Positions 25,744-33,530 of a stretch of DNA of 64,000 nucleotides are shown here, piece after piece. Made by a program: the position numbers and the translations under genes. The DNA is from Streptomyces xanthochromogenes. GTDB taxonomy: Bacteria; Actinomycetota; Actinomycetes; Streptomycetales; Streptomycetaceae. Position 1 is the stretch's first letter. Each line of letters begins with the position of its first letter. The stretch covers positions 124,001 through 188,000 of the forward strand of contig NZ_BMUZ01000010.1 in the NCBI RefSeq assembly GCF_014650455.1. The letters run 5' to 3'. The notes beneath the pieces are model-generated. The model was given only the letters and a program-made list of their open reading frames with translations, ran no database searches and was not told the DNA's origin.

Positions 25744-26862
25744 TCAGCGGCGCGACATATACATGTCCAGCGCCTTGTGGAGGAGCTTGTTCAGCGGGAA
25801 GTCCCACTCGCCGAGGTACTCGGCTGCTTCACCACCGGTGCCCACCTTGAACTGGATGAGACCGAAGAGGTGGTCGGTCTCGTCCAGGGAGTCGGAGATG
25901 CCGCGCAGGTCGTAGACCGTCGCGCCCATCGCGTACGCGTCGCGGAGCATCCGCCACTGCATCGCGTTGGACGGCCGCACCTCGCGGCCGATGTTGTCGG
26001 AGGCGCCGTAGGAGTACCAGACGTGCCCGCCGACGACGAGCATGGTCGCGGCCGAGAGGTTCACGCCGTTGTGGCGGGCGAAGTAGAGCCGCATCCGGTT
26101 GGGGTCCTCGGAGTTGAGGACCGTCCACATGCGCTGGAAGTACGAGAGCGGACGCGGTCGGAAGTGGTCGCGCACCGCGGTGATCTCGTACAGGCGCTGC
26201 CATTCGGCGAGATCCTCGTAGCCACCCTGGACGACCTCGACGCCGGCCTTCTCGGCCTTCTTGATGTTGCGCCGCCACAGCTGGTTGAAGCCCTTGAGGA
26301 CATCGTCGAGCGAGCGGTTGGCCAGCGGCACCTGGAAGACGTAGCGGGGCTGCACGTCGCCGAACCCGGCACCGCCGTCCTCGCCCTGCTGCCAGCCCAT
26401 CTTGCGCAGCCGGTCGGCGACTTCGAAGGCCCGCGGTTCGATGTGGGTGGCCTCGACATCGCGCAGGCGCTTCACATCGGGGTCCTGGATGCCGGACTTG
26501 ATGGCGGTCGAGTCCCAGCGGCGGATGACGACCGGCGGGCCCATCTTCACCGAGAACGCGCCCTGCTGCTTGAGGTGGGCGAGCATCGGCTTCAGCCACT
26601 CGTCCAGGTTGGGCGCGTACCAGTTGATGACGGGGCCCTCGGGCAAGTACGCCAAGTAGCGCTTGACCTTGGGGAGCTGGCGGTACAGGACCAGGCCGGC
26701 GCCTACGAGCTGGTCGCTCTTGTCGAACCAGCCGAGGCTCTCCGAACGCCATTCCGTCTTGACGTCAGCCCACGCCGGGACCTGGCAGTGGCTCGCCGCG
26801 GGCAGGGTCTGGATGTACGCCAGATGCTGCTCACGACTGATGGTCCTCAGGGTCAGGCTCAT
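25744..26862 (-). CDS. femX: FemX-type lipid II glycyltransferase (FemAB family)
   Basis: The 372-residue protein is a FemABX peptidyltransferase of the GNAT fold; these use aminoacyl-tRNA to add the cross-bridge residue to lipid II. Streptomyces has a glycine bridge on LL-diaminopimelate. Conserved features include the segment LKQQGAFSVKMGPPVV, WRRNIKKAEKAGVEVV and the C-terminal MQWRMLRDAYAMGATVYDLRG. The ATG start has GAGGAG upstream. The gene leads a two-gene unit with the alanine-racemase-like gene. Confidence 0.92.
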   Translation of the reverse strand: MSLTLRTISREQHLAYIQTLPAASHCQVPAWADVKTEWRSESLGWFDKSDQLVGAGLVLYRQLPKVKRYLAYLPEGPVINWYAPNLDEWLKPMLAHLKQQGAFSVKMGPPVVIRRWDSTAIKSGIQDPDVKRLRDVEATHIEPRAFEVADRLRKMGWQQGEDGGAGFGDVQPRYVFQVPLANRSLDDVLKGFNQLWRRNIKKAEKAGVEVVQGGYEDLAEWQRLYEITAVRDHFRPRPLSYFQRMWTVLNSEDPNRMRLYFARHNGVNLSAATMLVVGGHVWYSYGASDNIGREVRPSNAMQWRMLRDAYAMGATVYDLRGISDSLDETDHLFGLIQFKVGTGGEAAEYLGEWDFPLNKLLHKALDMYMSRR

Positions 26863-26954
26863 GCGGGGCGCTCCTCGGCAGGTGTGTCCCCATGGGTACA
26901 GGGGCTCCGGCTCTCGTGCCGAAGCCTACTGGGCCACAGGAGCGCCCCGGATGG

Positions 26955-26977
26955 CCGTACGGCTCAGTGGCGTACGG
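26955..26977 (-). terminator. Small hairpin after the 105-aa membrane protein gene
   Basis: CCGTACG/CGTACGG arms surround a 9-base loop; it may end transcription of the membrane protein gene before femX. Confidence 0.4.
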
Positions 26978-27008
26978 GATTTCCGTGGTGGTGGGGGATG
27001 TGCGGCCG

Positions 27009-27326
27009 TCAGCCGCCGACGACACCGCCGAAGAGGCCGCCGTGTGCCATGCCGAGGAAGAAGCCGACGGCGGAGGCGCCGAGTCCGAGGATCAGCAGGA
27101 ACCGCTCGCGCGTCGTCGCCGAGATGAACTGGCCGTAGGCGCCCGTGACGATGCCGATCAGGCCGGCCCACGAGCTGACCAGGTGGAGGTTGTAGAACCA
27201 CGCGGTGGTGAAGGCCAGCACGCCCAGGACGACCGTGACGGCCGCGAGCGTGTCCTGGAGCGGATGGGGCTTGCCGTCGGTGGCGAAGAGGGAGACGGGG
27301 GCATTGGGTCGCACTGCTTGTGCCAT
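27009..27326 (-). CDS. Small membrane protein of unknown function
   Basis: The 105-residue protein has three hydrophobic segments (TLAAVTVVLGVLAFTTAWFY, SWAGLIGIVTGAYGQFI, FLLILGLGASAVGFFLGMA) and a glycine-rich end. ATG 27326 is chosen because AGGAGGTGCCCC precedes it; upstream in-frame codons extend into non-coding-looking sequence. It diverges from rpsF. I do not recognise a function. Confidence 0.85.
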   Translation of the reverse strand: MAQAVRPNAPVSLFATDGKPHPLQDTLAAVTVVLGVLAFTTAWFYNLHLVSSWAGLIGIVTGAYGQFISATTRERFLLILGLGASAVGFFLGMAHGGLFGGVVGG

Positions 27327-27591
27327 GGGGCACCTCCTGGCGGAAGGCGGCGCCTGGTGACGCCGCACACACCCGATCTGTACAGATTGCGTCCCCTGCC
27401 CACCGGATTTCAACCGGAAGCGGGTCAACAGGTACTCTGGACGGTCTGCACCGGTGTCAGCCGTGCCCGCATGCCCTCCCGCTCCTCTCGGAGGGGGATT
27501 GTCAGTGGGGGCCGATACCGTTGCTTACGCATCACGACCCTCCTGCCACGGAACGACCGTGGCCGCTGAGTCCAAAGGAGGTGGGTTCCAC
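27327..27591 (+). promoter_or_regulatory. Promoter and leader of the rpsF operon
   Basis: This 265-bp divergent region ends in the strong ribosome-binding site AAAGGAGGTG at 27574-27583. A CCACGG/CCGTGG hairpin (27546-27562) lies in the leader. The S6:S18-binding leader known upstream of rpsF in other bacteria may be here, but I could not confirm its motif. Confidence 0.45.
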
Positions 27592-27882
27592 ATGCGTCAC
27601 TACGAGGTGATGGTCATCCTCGACCCCGATCTGGAGGAGCGCGCTGTCTCTCCCCTGATCGAGAACTTCCTCTCCGTCGTCCGCGAGGGCAACGGAAAGG
27701 TCGAGAAGGTCGACACCTGGGGCCGTCGGCGTCTCGCCTACGAGATCAAGAAGAAGCCCGAGGGCATCTACACGGTCCTCGACCTGCAGGCCGAGCCTGC
27801 GGTCGTCAAGGAGCTCGACCGTCAGATGAACCTGAACGAGTCGGTCCTCCGGACCAAGGTCCTCCGCCCCGAGACCCACTGA
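27592..27882 (+). CDS. rpsF: 30S ribosomal protein bS6
   Basis: The 96-residue bS6 opens with MRHYEVMVILDPDLEE and has the conserved GRRRLAYEIKK stretch. It binds 16S rRNA together with bS18. ATG 27592 is fixed by a strong ribosome-binding site. It is the first gene of rpsF-ssb-rpsR-rplI. Confidence 0.98.
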   Translation: MRHYEVMVILDPDLEERAVSPLIENFLSVVREGNGKVEKVDTWGRRRLAYEIKKKPEGIYTVLDLQAEPAVVKELDRQMNLNESVLRTKVLRPETH

Positions 27883-27956
27883 GCTTCCGCTCAGCGGTAA
27901 TCGGGTTCGAGTAGCAACACAGCAGCCAGCAGCAATCCCCGCCGAGAGGTTCATCC

Positions 27957-28550
27957 ATGGCAGGCGAGACCGTCATCACGGTCGTCGGCAATCTCGTCGA
28001 CGACCCCGAGCTGCGCTTCACCCCCTCCGGTGCGGCCGTCGCGAAGTTCCGTGTCGCGTCCACTCCCCGCACCTTCGACCGGCAGACCAATGAGTGGAAG
28101 GACGGCGAAAGCCTGTTCCTGACCTGCTCGGTCTGGCGTCAGGCGGCGGAGAATGTCGCGGAGTCGCTTCAGCGAGGCATGCGCGTAGTCGTGCAGGGCC
28201 GGCTGAGGCAGCGGTCCTACGAGGACCGCGAGGGTGTCAAGCGCACGGTCTTCGAGCTGGACGTCGAGGAAGTCGGCCCCAGCCTCAAGAACGCCACGGC
28301 CAAGGTCACCAAGACCACCGGTCGCGGCGGCCAGGGCGGATACGGCGGCGGCGGTGGCGGCGGTCAGCAGCAGGGCGGCGGCAACTGGGGCGGAACCCCC
28401 AGCGGTGGCCAGCAGAGCGGCGGCGGTGCTCCCGCCGACGACCCCTGGGCCTCGAGCGCGCCGGCCGGTGGCGGACAGCCGCAGGGTGGCAGCGGTGGCG
28501 GCTGGGGCGGAAGCTCCGGCGGCGGCTACTCGGACGAGCCGCCCTTCTAG
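27957..28550 (+). CDS. ssb: Single-stranded DNA-binding protein
   Basis: The 197-residue SSB has an N-terminal OB fold (AGETVITVVGNLVDDPELRF, then FLTCSVWRQAAENVAESL). A long Gly/Gln-rich linker follows, then the acidic partner-binding tip DEPPF. It protects single-stranded DNA at the fork and recruits repair and replication proteins. It is between rpsF and rpsR, the usual bacterial arrangement. Confidence 0.98.
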   Translation: MAGETVITVVGNLVDDPELRFTPSGAAVAKFRVASTPRTFDRQTNEWKDGESLFLTCSVWRQAAENVAESLQRGMRVVVQGRLRQRSYEDREGVKRTVFELDVEEVGPSLKNATAKVTKTTGRGGQGGYGGGGGGGQQQGGGNWGGTPSGGQQSGGGAPADDPWASSAPAGGGQPQGGSGGGWGGSSGGGYSDEPPF

Positions 28551-28593
28551 GGCACTCGTCATCCCCACTTCTTGATCACACAGGAGAAACACC

Positions 28594-28830
28594 ATGGCGA
28601 AGCCGCCTGTGCGCAAGCCTAAGAAGAAGGTCTGCGCTTTCTGCAAGGACAAGACCGTTTACGTGGACTACAAGGACACGAACATGCTGCGGAAGTTCAT
28701 TTCCGACCGCGGCAAGATCCGTGCCCGCCGCGTTACCGGCAACTGCACGCAGCACCAGCGTGACGTCGCCACGGCCGTCAAGAACAGCCGTGAGATGGCG
28801 CTGCTGCCCTACACGTCCACCGCGCGATAA
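28594..28830 (+). CDS. rpsR: 30S ribosomal protein bS18 (zinc-binding C+ form)
   Basis: The 78-residue bS18 retains a cysteine pair (VCAFC) and further Cys/His residues (GNCTQHQ), the pattern of zinc-binding C+ versions. Streptomyces usually keeps a second, cysteine-free copy elsewhere under zinc control. CAGGAGAAAC precedes the ATG. Confidence 0.97.
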   Translation: MAKPPVRKPKKKVCAFCKDKTVYVDYKDTNMLRKFISDRGKIRARRVTGNCTQHQRDVATAVKNSREMALLPYTSTAR

Positions 28831-28848
28831 GGGAAGGGTGACCGAAAA

Positions 28849-29295
28849 ATGAAGATCATCCTCACCCACGAGGTCTCTGGCCTCGGCACTGCCGGCGACG
28901 TCGTTGACGTCAAGGACGGCTACGCTCGCAACTACCTGGTCCCGCGTGGTTTCGCGATCCGCTGGACCAAGGGTGGCGAGAAGGATGTCGCGCAGATCCG
29001 TCGTGCGCGCAAGATCCACGAGATCGCGACCATCGAGCAGGCCAACGAGGTCAAGGCCCGTCTCGAAGGCGTGAAGGTGCGTCTGGCTGTTCGCTCCGGC
29101 GACGCCGGCCGTCTCTTCGGCTCCGTCACCCAGGCTGACGTCGCTTCGGCGATCAAGGCTGCCGGTGGCCCCGACGTGGACAAGCGCCGCGTCGAGCTCG
29201 GTGCGCCGATCAAGACCCTGGGTGCTCACCAGGTGTCCGTGCGTCTGCACGCCGACGTTGTCGCGAAGCTTGGCGTCGAGGTCATCGCCGCCTAA
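28849..29295 (+). CDS. rplI: 50S ribosomal protein bL9
   Basis: The 148-residue bL9 has the conserved N-terminal domain (MKIILTHEVSGLG, then GDVVDVKDGYARNYLVPRG), a long connecting helix and a C-terminal RNA-binding domain. It is the last gene of the operon, followed by a strong terminator. Confidence 0.98.
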   Translation: MKIILTHEVSGLGTAGDVVDVKDGYARNYLVPRGFAIRWTKGGEKDVAQIRRARKIHEIATIEQANEVKARLEGVKVRLAVRSGDAGRLFGSVTQADVASAIKAAGGPDVDKRRVELGAPIKTLGAHQVSVRLHADVVAKLGVEVIAA

Positions 29296-29313
29296 GCGCC
29301 GCTCAGCGCAACA

Positions 29314-29347
29314 AGAAGGGCCGTACCCCTCGGGGTGCGGCCCTTCT
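29314..29347 (+). terminator. Terminator of the rpsF-rplI operon
   Basis: A 16-bp stem (AGAAGGGCCGTACCCC with one wobble) on a 2-base loop, followed by TCTGTTT. Confidence 0.85.
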
Positions 29348-29363
29348 TCTGTTTCACGCCTCT

Positions 29364-29377
29364 GTTTCACGTGAAAC
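29364..29377. other. parS site 11
   Basis: Exact GTTTCACGTGAAAC in a 24-bp perfect palindrome (29359-29382). A half-site GTTTCACG sits just upstream at 29351-29358. Confidence 0.93.
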
Positions 29378-29398
29378 AGAGGATCCGCCGCCACGCAT

Positions 29399-30748
29399 TC
29401 AGCGCGACGCGCCCGTGACCAGCCAGCGCCCGGATCGGGCCCGCCAGCCGAGAGTCAGCATGCGGACCACCATCATCAGGGCCATGGCCCACCAAAGTGC
29501 CGTCAGGCCGCCGCCGAAGGTGGGTACGAGCAGTGCTACCGGGGCGAAGACGACCAGGGTCACCAGCATGGCCCGGGCCAGATAGGGGCCGTCGCCGGCG
29601 CCCATCAGTACGCCGTCGAGCACGAAGACCACTCCGGCGACCGGCTGGATCAGCGCGACCACGAGCAGGGCGGGCGTCAGAGTGTGCTGGACGGTGTGGT
29701 CGCCGGTGAAGAGCGGGACGAACAGTGGCCGGGCCGCCACCACGAGCACACCGAGCAGTACGCCGAACGCGATGCCCCACTCCACCATGCGGCGACAGGC
29801 CTGCTTGGCACCCTTGGCGTCGTCCGCGCCCAGATAGCGGCCGATGATCGCCTGCCCGGCGATGGCGATCGCGTCGAGCGCGAAGGCCATCAAGCTCCAC
29901 AGGGACAGGATGATCTGGTGCGCGGCGATGTCGGCGTCGCCGAGCCGGGCGGCGACGGCGGTCGCGATCATCAGAACGGCTCGCAGCGAGAGGGTGCGGA
30001 CCAGGAGGGGGACGCCGGCCTGCGCGCTGTTCCTTATGCCCGCGAGATCGGGTCGCAGGGAGGCGTGATGACGCCGGGCCCCGCGTACGACTACGACGAG
30101 ATAGACGGCGGCCATGCCGAACTGAGCTATGACGGTGCCCCAGGCAGACCCCGCGATGCCGAGCCCGGCACCATAGACGAGCCCCACGTTGAGCACGCCG
30201 TTGGCCGCGAAGCCCGCTATGGCCACATACAGCGGAGTTCGGGTGTTCTGCAGACCCCGCAGAACACCCGTCGAGGCGAGTACGACGAGCATGGCGGGGA
30301 TGCCGAGTGCGGAGACCCGGAGATAGGTGGTGGCGTAGGGGGCTGCGGTGTCCGAGGCGCCGAACAGCGCGACCAGCCAGGGGGCGGTGGGAAGTACGGC
30401 GGCAACGACCACGGCGCCCAGGAACAGGGCCAGCCAGATGCCGTCCATGCCTTGGCGGATCGCGGCCCGAAGATCGCCGGAGCCGACCCGTCGGGAAACG
30501 GCGGCGGTGGTGGCGTAGGCGAGAAAGACGAAGATGCTCACGGCCGTGGTGAGCAGCGGCGCGGCAATACCCAAACCGGCCAGTTGCGGGGTGCCGAGGT
30601 GGCCCACGATCGCGCTGTCGGCCATCACGAAGAGCGGCTCGGCGACGAGGGCGCCGAAGGCGGGAACGGCGAGGGACACGATCTCGCGGTCGTGCCGGCG
30701 CCGGGAGGTCCGCCAGTCGTTCTCCGGTGCCGTGGGGGCCTGTTTCAT
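29399..30748 (-). CDS. MATE family efflux transporter
   Basis: The 449-residue protein has twelve hydrophobic segments and the MATE/DinF pattern (EIVSLAVPAFGALVAEPLFVMADSAIVGHLG near the N-terminus). It should export cationic drugs or metabolites using an ion gradient; the substrate is unknown. The start is ATG 30748. It is convergent with rplI, and parS site 11 lies between the two. Confidence 0.9.
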   Translation of the reverse strand: MKQAPTAPENDWRTSRRRHDREIVSLAVPAFGALVAEPLFVMADSAIVGHLGTPQLAGLGIAAPLLTTAVSIFVFLAYATTAAVSRRVGSGDLRAAIRQGMDGIWLALFLGAVVVAAVLPTAPWLVALFGASDTAAPYATTYLRVSALGIPAMLVVLASTGVLRGLQNTRTPLYVAIAGFAANGVLNVGLVYGAGLGIAGSAWGTVIAQFGMAAVYLVVVVRGARRHHASLRPDLAGIRNSAQAGVPLLVRTLSLRAVLMIATAVAARLGDADIAAHQIILSLWSLMAFALDAIAIAGQAIIGRYLGADDAKGAKQACRRMVEWGIAFGVLLGVLVVAARPLFVPLFTGDHTVQHTLTPALLVVALIQPVAGVVFVLDGVLMGAGDGPYLARAMLVTLVVFAPVALLVPTFGGGLTALWWAMALMMVVRMLTLGWRARSGRWLVTGASR

Positions 30749-31171
30749 GGGGTCAATCTAATCTTCCACAGGTAATAGATGCAATGGCTCTTCGATCCTT
30801 ACTTTAGGTCCTGTGTCCGGTTCTTGCAGACGCCGCTCGTCGGGATCTTGAGCCAGTCGGGAAAGTTTTTCTCCCCCACAGCCGGTGGACGGAGAAAGTG
30901 CAGGTCAGAGTGGCCTTCGGTGAGTGGCTATGACTTTGTCCACAGTGCTGTCCCCCGGTCCGTGCACAGGTTCCGGAGACTTCTCCACAGCATCCGGTCG
31001 TTCGTCCACATGCCCTGTGGATAACCAGATTGGCTGACGCCGCTCACGGGCCTAACGTGGTCCGGCGCCCGACGCGCCGGAACCGGAGTCGGGCACATCG
31101 ATTTGTCAGTGTCGTGCCGTAGAAAGAGTGGCACGGCTAGGTCCGCGGAGCGGACGGGAGGAGGTGGCCCG
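30749..31171. other. Intergenic region ahead of dnaB
   Basis: This 423-bp gene-free stretch is less GC-rich than its surroundings in the left half (30770-30880). The right half holds the DnaA-box cluster described separately. A near-box TCTTCCACA is at 30762-30770. No small gene was recognised. Confidence 0.6.
30936..31024. promoter_or_regulatory. Cluster of four DnaA boxes upstream of dnaB
   Basis: Four sequences fit YYVTCCACA: TTGTCCACA (30936-30944), TTCTCCACA (30981-30989), TCGTCCACA (31002-31010) and, inverted, TTATCCACA (31024-31016). Four in 89 bp outside oriC is far above chance and is probably a DnaA-binding regulatory or titration locus. Confidence 0.75.
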
Positions 31172-32665
31172 GTGAGCATTCCCGAGCCGTTGGACGAGCC
31201 CTGGGCCGACACCGGTCCAAGTGACCGTCTGCCTGTTTCCCGCCAGCGCGGCGACAGCGAGGTCCGCGGCCGCGGACGTGGCAGAGGCCGTGACGACCAG
31301 CACGACCGGGGGCAGGACGACTGGGACGGCGGGTCCTCCGGATTCGAGCGCGTACCGCCCCAGGACATCGATGCCGAGCAGTCCGTGCTCGGCGGCATGC
31401 TGCTCTCCAAGGACGCCATCGCGGACGTCGTGGAGATCATCAAGGGCCACGACTTCTACAAGCCGGCGCATGAGACCGTCTACACGGCCATCCTCGACCT
31501 CTACGCCAAGGGTGAGCCGGCCGACCCCATTACGGTCGCCGCCGAGTTGGTCAAGCGCGGCGAGATCACCCGGGTCGGCGGCGCCTCCTATCTGCACACA
31601 TTGGTCCAGTCGGTCCCCACCGCGGCCAACGCCTCCTATTACGCGGAGATCGTCCACGAGCGGGCGGTCCTGCGGCGGCTCGTGGAGGCGGGCACCAAGA
31701 TCACGCAGATGGGATACGCGGCGGACGGCGACGTCGACGACATCGTCAACTCCGCCCAGGCCGAGATCTACGCGGTCACCGAGCAGCGCACCAGCGAGGA
31801 CTACCTGCCGCTCGGCGACATCATGGAGGGCGCGCTCGACGAGATCGAGGCGATCGGCTCACGCAGCGGTGAGATGACCGGAGTGCCCACCGGTTTCACC
31901 GACTTCGACTCGCTCACCAACGGCCTGCACCCCGGCCAGATGGTCGTCATCGCCGCCCGTCCCGCCATGGGTAAGTCCACCCTCGCGCTGGACTTCGCAC
32001 GGGCGTGCTCCATCAAGCACAACCTGCCCAGCGTGATCTTCTCCCTCGAAATGGGGCGCAACGAGATCGCGATGCGCCTGCTGTCGGCCGAGGCCCGGGT
32101 CGCGCTCCACCACATGCGCTCCGGCACCATGACCGACGACGACTGGACGCGGCTGGCCCGCCGCATGCCGGACGTCTCCCAGGCGCCGCTGTACATCGAC
32201 GACTCGCCGAACCTGTCGATGATGGAAATCCGGGCCAAGTGCCGCCGTCTGAAGCAGCGCAACGACCTCCGCCTCGTCGTCATCGACTACCTGCAGCTGA
32301 TGCAGTCGGGCGGCTCCAAGCGCGCCGAGAGCCGTCAGCAGGAAGTCTCGGACATGTCGCGAAACCTGAAGCTCCTCGCCAAGGAGCTCCAGCTGCCGGT
32401 GATCGCGCTCTCGCAGCTGAACCGTGGCCCCGAGCAGCGCACCGACAAGAAGCCGATGGTCTCCGACCTGCGTGAATCCGGTTCCATCGAGCAGGACGCG
32501 GACATGGTCATCCTGCTCCACCGTGAGGACGCCTACGAGAAGGAATCCCCCCGCGCCGGCGAGGCGGACCTGATCGTGGCCAAGCACCGTAACGGTCCGA
32601 CGGCGACCATCACCGTCGCCTTCCAGGGCCACTACTCACGCTTCGTCGACATGGCCGCGACCTGA
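31172..32665 (+). CDS. dnaB: Replicative DNA helicase DnaB
   Basis: The 497-residue hexameric fork helicase has an N-terminal domain (PPQDIDAEQSVLGGMLLS) and a RecA-like motor with Walker A AARPAMGKST (K268) and Walker B VVIDYLQLM. The C-terminal SDLRESGSIEQDADMVI is also present. The first 55 residues are an unusual Arg/Gly/Asp-rich extension (RGRGRGRGRDDQ). GTG 31172 has GGGAGGAGGTGG upstream. No intein is seen. Confidence 0.97.
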   Translation: MSIPEPLDEPWADTGPSDRLPVSRQRGDSEVRGRGRGRGRDDQHDRGQDDWDGGSSGFERVPPQDIDAEQSVLGGMLLSKDAIADVVEIIKGHDFYKPAHETVYTAILDLYAKGEPADPITVAAELVKRGEITRVGGASYLHTLVQSVPTAANASYYAEIVHERAVLRRLVEAGTKITQMGYAADGDVDDIVNSAQAEIYAVTEQRTSEDYLPLGDIMEGALDEIEAIGSRSGEMTGVPTGFTDFDSLTNGLHPGQMVVIAARPAMGKSTLALDFARACSIKHNLPSVIFSLEMGRNEIAMRLLSAEARVALHHMRSGTMTDDDWTRLARRMPDVSQAPLYIDDSPNLSMMEIRAKCRRLKQRNDLRLVVIDYLQLMQSGGSKRAESRQQEVSDMSRNLKLLAKELQLPVIALSQLNRGPEQRTDKKPMVSDLRESGSIEQDADMVILLHREDAYEKESPRAGEADLIVAKHRNGPTATITVAFQGHYSRFVDMAAT

Positions 32666-32704
32666 TCCCAGGACGTCGTCGGCCGTCAACTACCGTGGCC
32701 GCAC

Positions 32705-33388
32705 ATGGAGATGGAAGGCTGGCTGGACGACACCCGCACGTCCTACGACACCGTCGCCGTCGGCTATGCGGAGCGGGTGCGCGACCTTCTGAACAAAACG
32801 CCCTGTGAGCGCTCGGCCTTGGCTCTGTTTGCCGAACTGGTGCGGGCGGCCGGCGGAGGGCAGGTCGCGGACGTGGGATGCGGTTCCGGAAGGATCGCGG
32901 CCCATCTACGGGGGCTCGGCGTGGACGCGTTCGGTATCGACCTGTCGCCGGGGATGATCGAGACGGCCCGGAGTGAGTACCCCGGTCTGCGGTTCGCGGT
33001 CGGTTCCATGACGGAACTGGACGTTGCCGAAGCCTCGTTGGCGGGCCTTGTGGCCTGGTACTCGCTGATCCACATCCCGGATCATGCGATGGGGCCCGTC
33101 CTCGCCCACTTCCATCGGGCCGTGCGCCCCGGCGGCCTTGTGCTGCTCGCCTTTCACGTGGGGGACGGGTCCCGGCTGAAGACGCGGGGATATGGCGGCC
33201 AACCCATGAACGTCCATGTGCATCGGCGTCAGCCCGCACAGGTGGCTGCCTGGCTCGATGACGCCGGCTTTACAGTCGAGGCGCAGACGACACTCAGCTC
33301 GGCCGAGAGTCCGCTCGGTGCGATCGTCTCCGCACGTCGACGGCCCGGGATCGCGCGGACGGTAGTCGCACCTTCGAGTTCTGCGTGA
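32705..33388 (+). CDS. Class I SAM-dependent methyltransferase
   Basis: The 227-residue protein has SAM motif I VADVGCGSGRIAAHL (about residues 56-70), followed by GIDLSPGMIETAR, the UbiE/type 11 pattern. The substrate is unknown. It starts 40 bp after dnaB on the same strand. Confidence 0.88.
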   Translation: MEMEGWLDDTRTSYDTVAVGYAERVRDLLNKTPCERSALALFAELVRAAGGGQVADVGCGSGRIAAHLRGLGVDAFGIDLSPGMIETARSEYPGLRFAVGSMTELDVAEASLAGLVAWYSLIHIPDHAMGPVLAHFHRAVRPGGLVLLAFHVGDGSRLKTRGYGGQPMNVHVHRRQPAQVAAWLDDAGFTVEAQTTLSSAESPLGAIVSARRRPGIARTVVAPSSSA

Positions 33389-33530
33389 TCAAATTCCCTC
33401 CCCTCGGGCCGAGTTGATCGCTCCGACGCTTCCCTGGCCGGAGCCCTGGGCAGGTCATGGTGGGTCAGAGAGGACGACTCCGGCGAAAAGCGGTCGACTC
33501 GGCGCGGCTGCGCGATTAGACACTTGCTCC

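Noticed and set aside
33150..33161. TTTCACGTGGGG, parS-like
   Set aside because: Only the left half and centre match; inside the methyltransferase gene and not symmetric.
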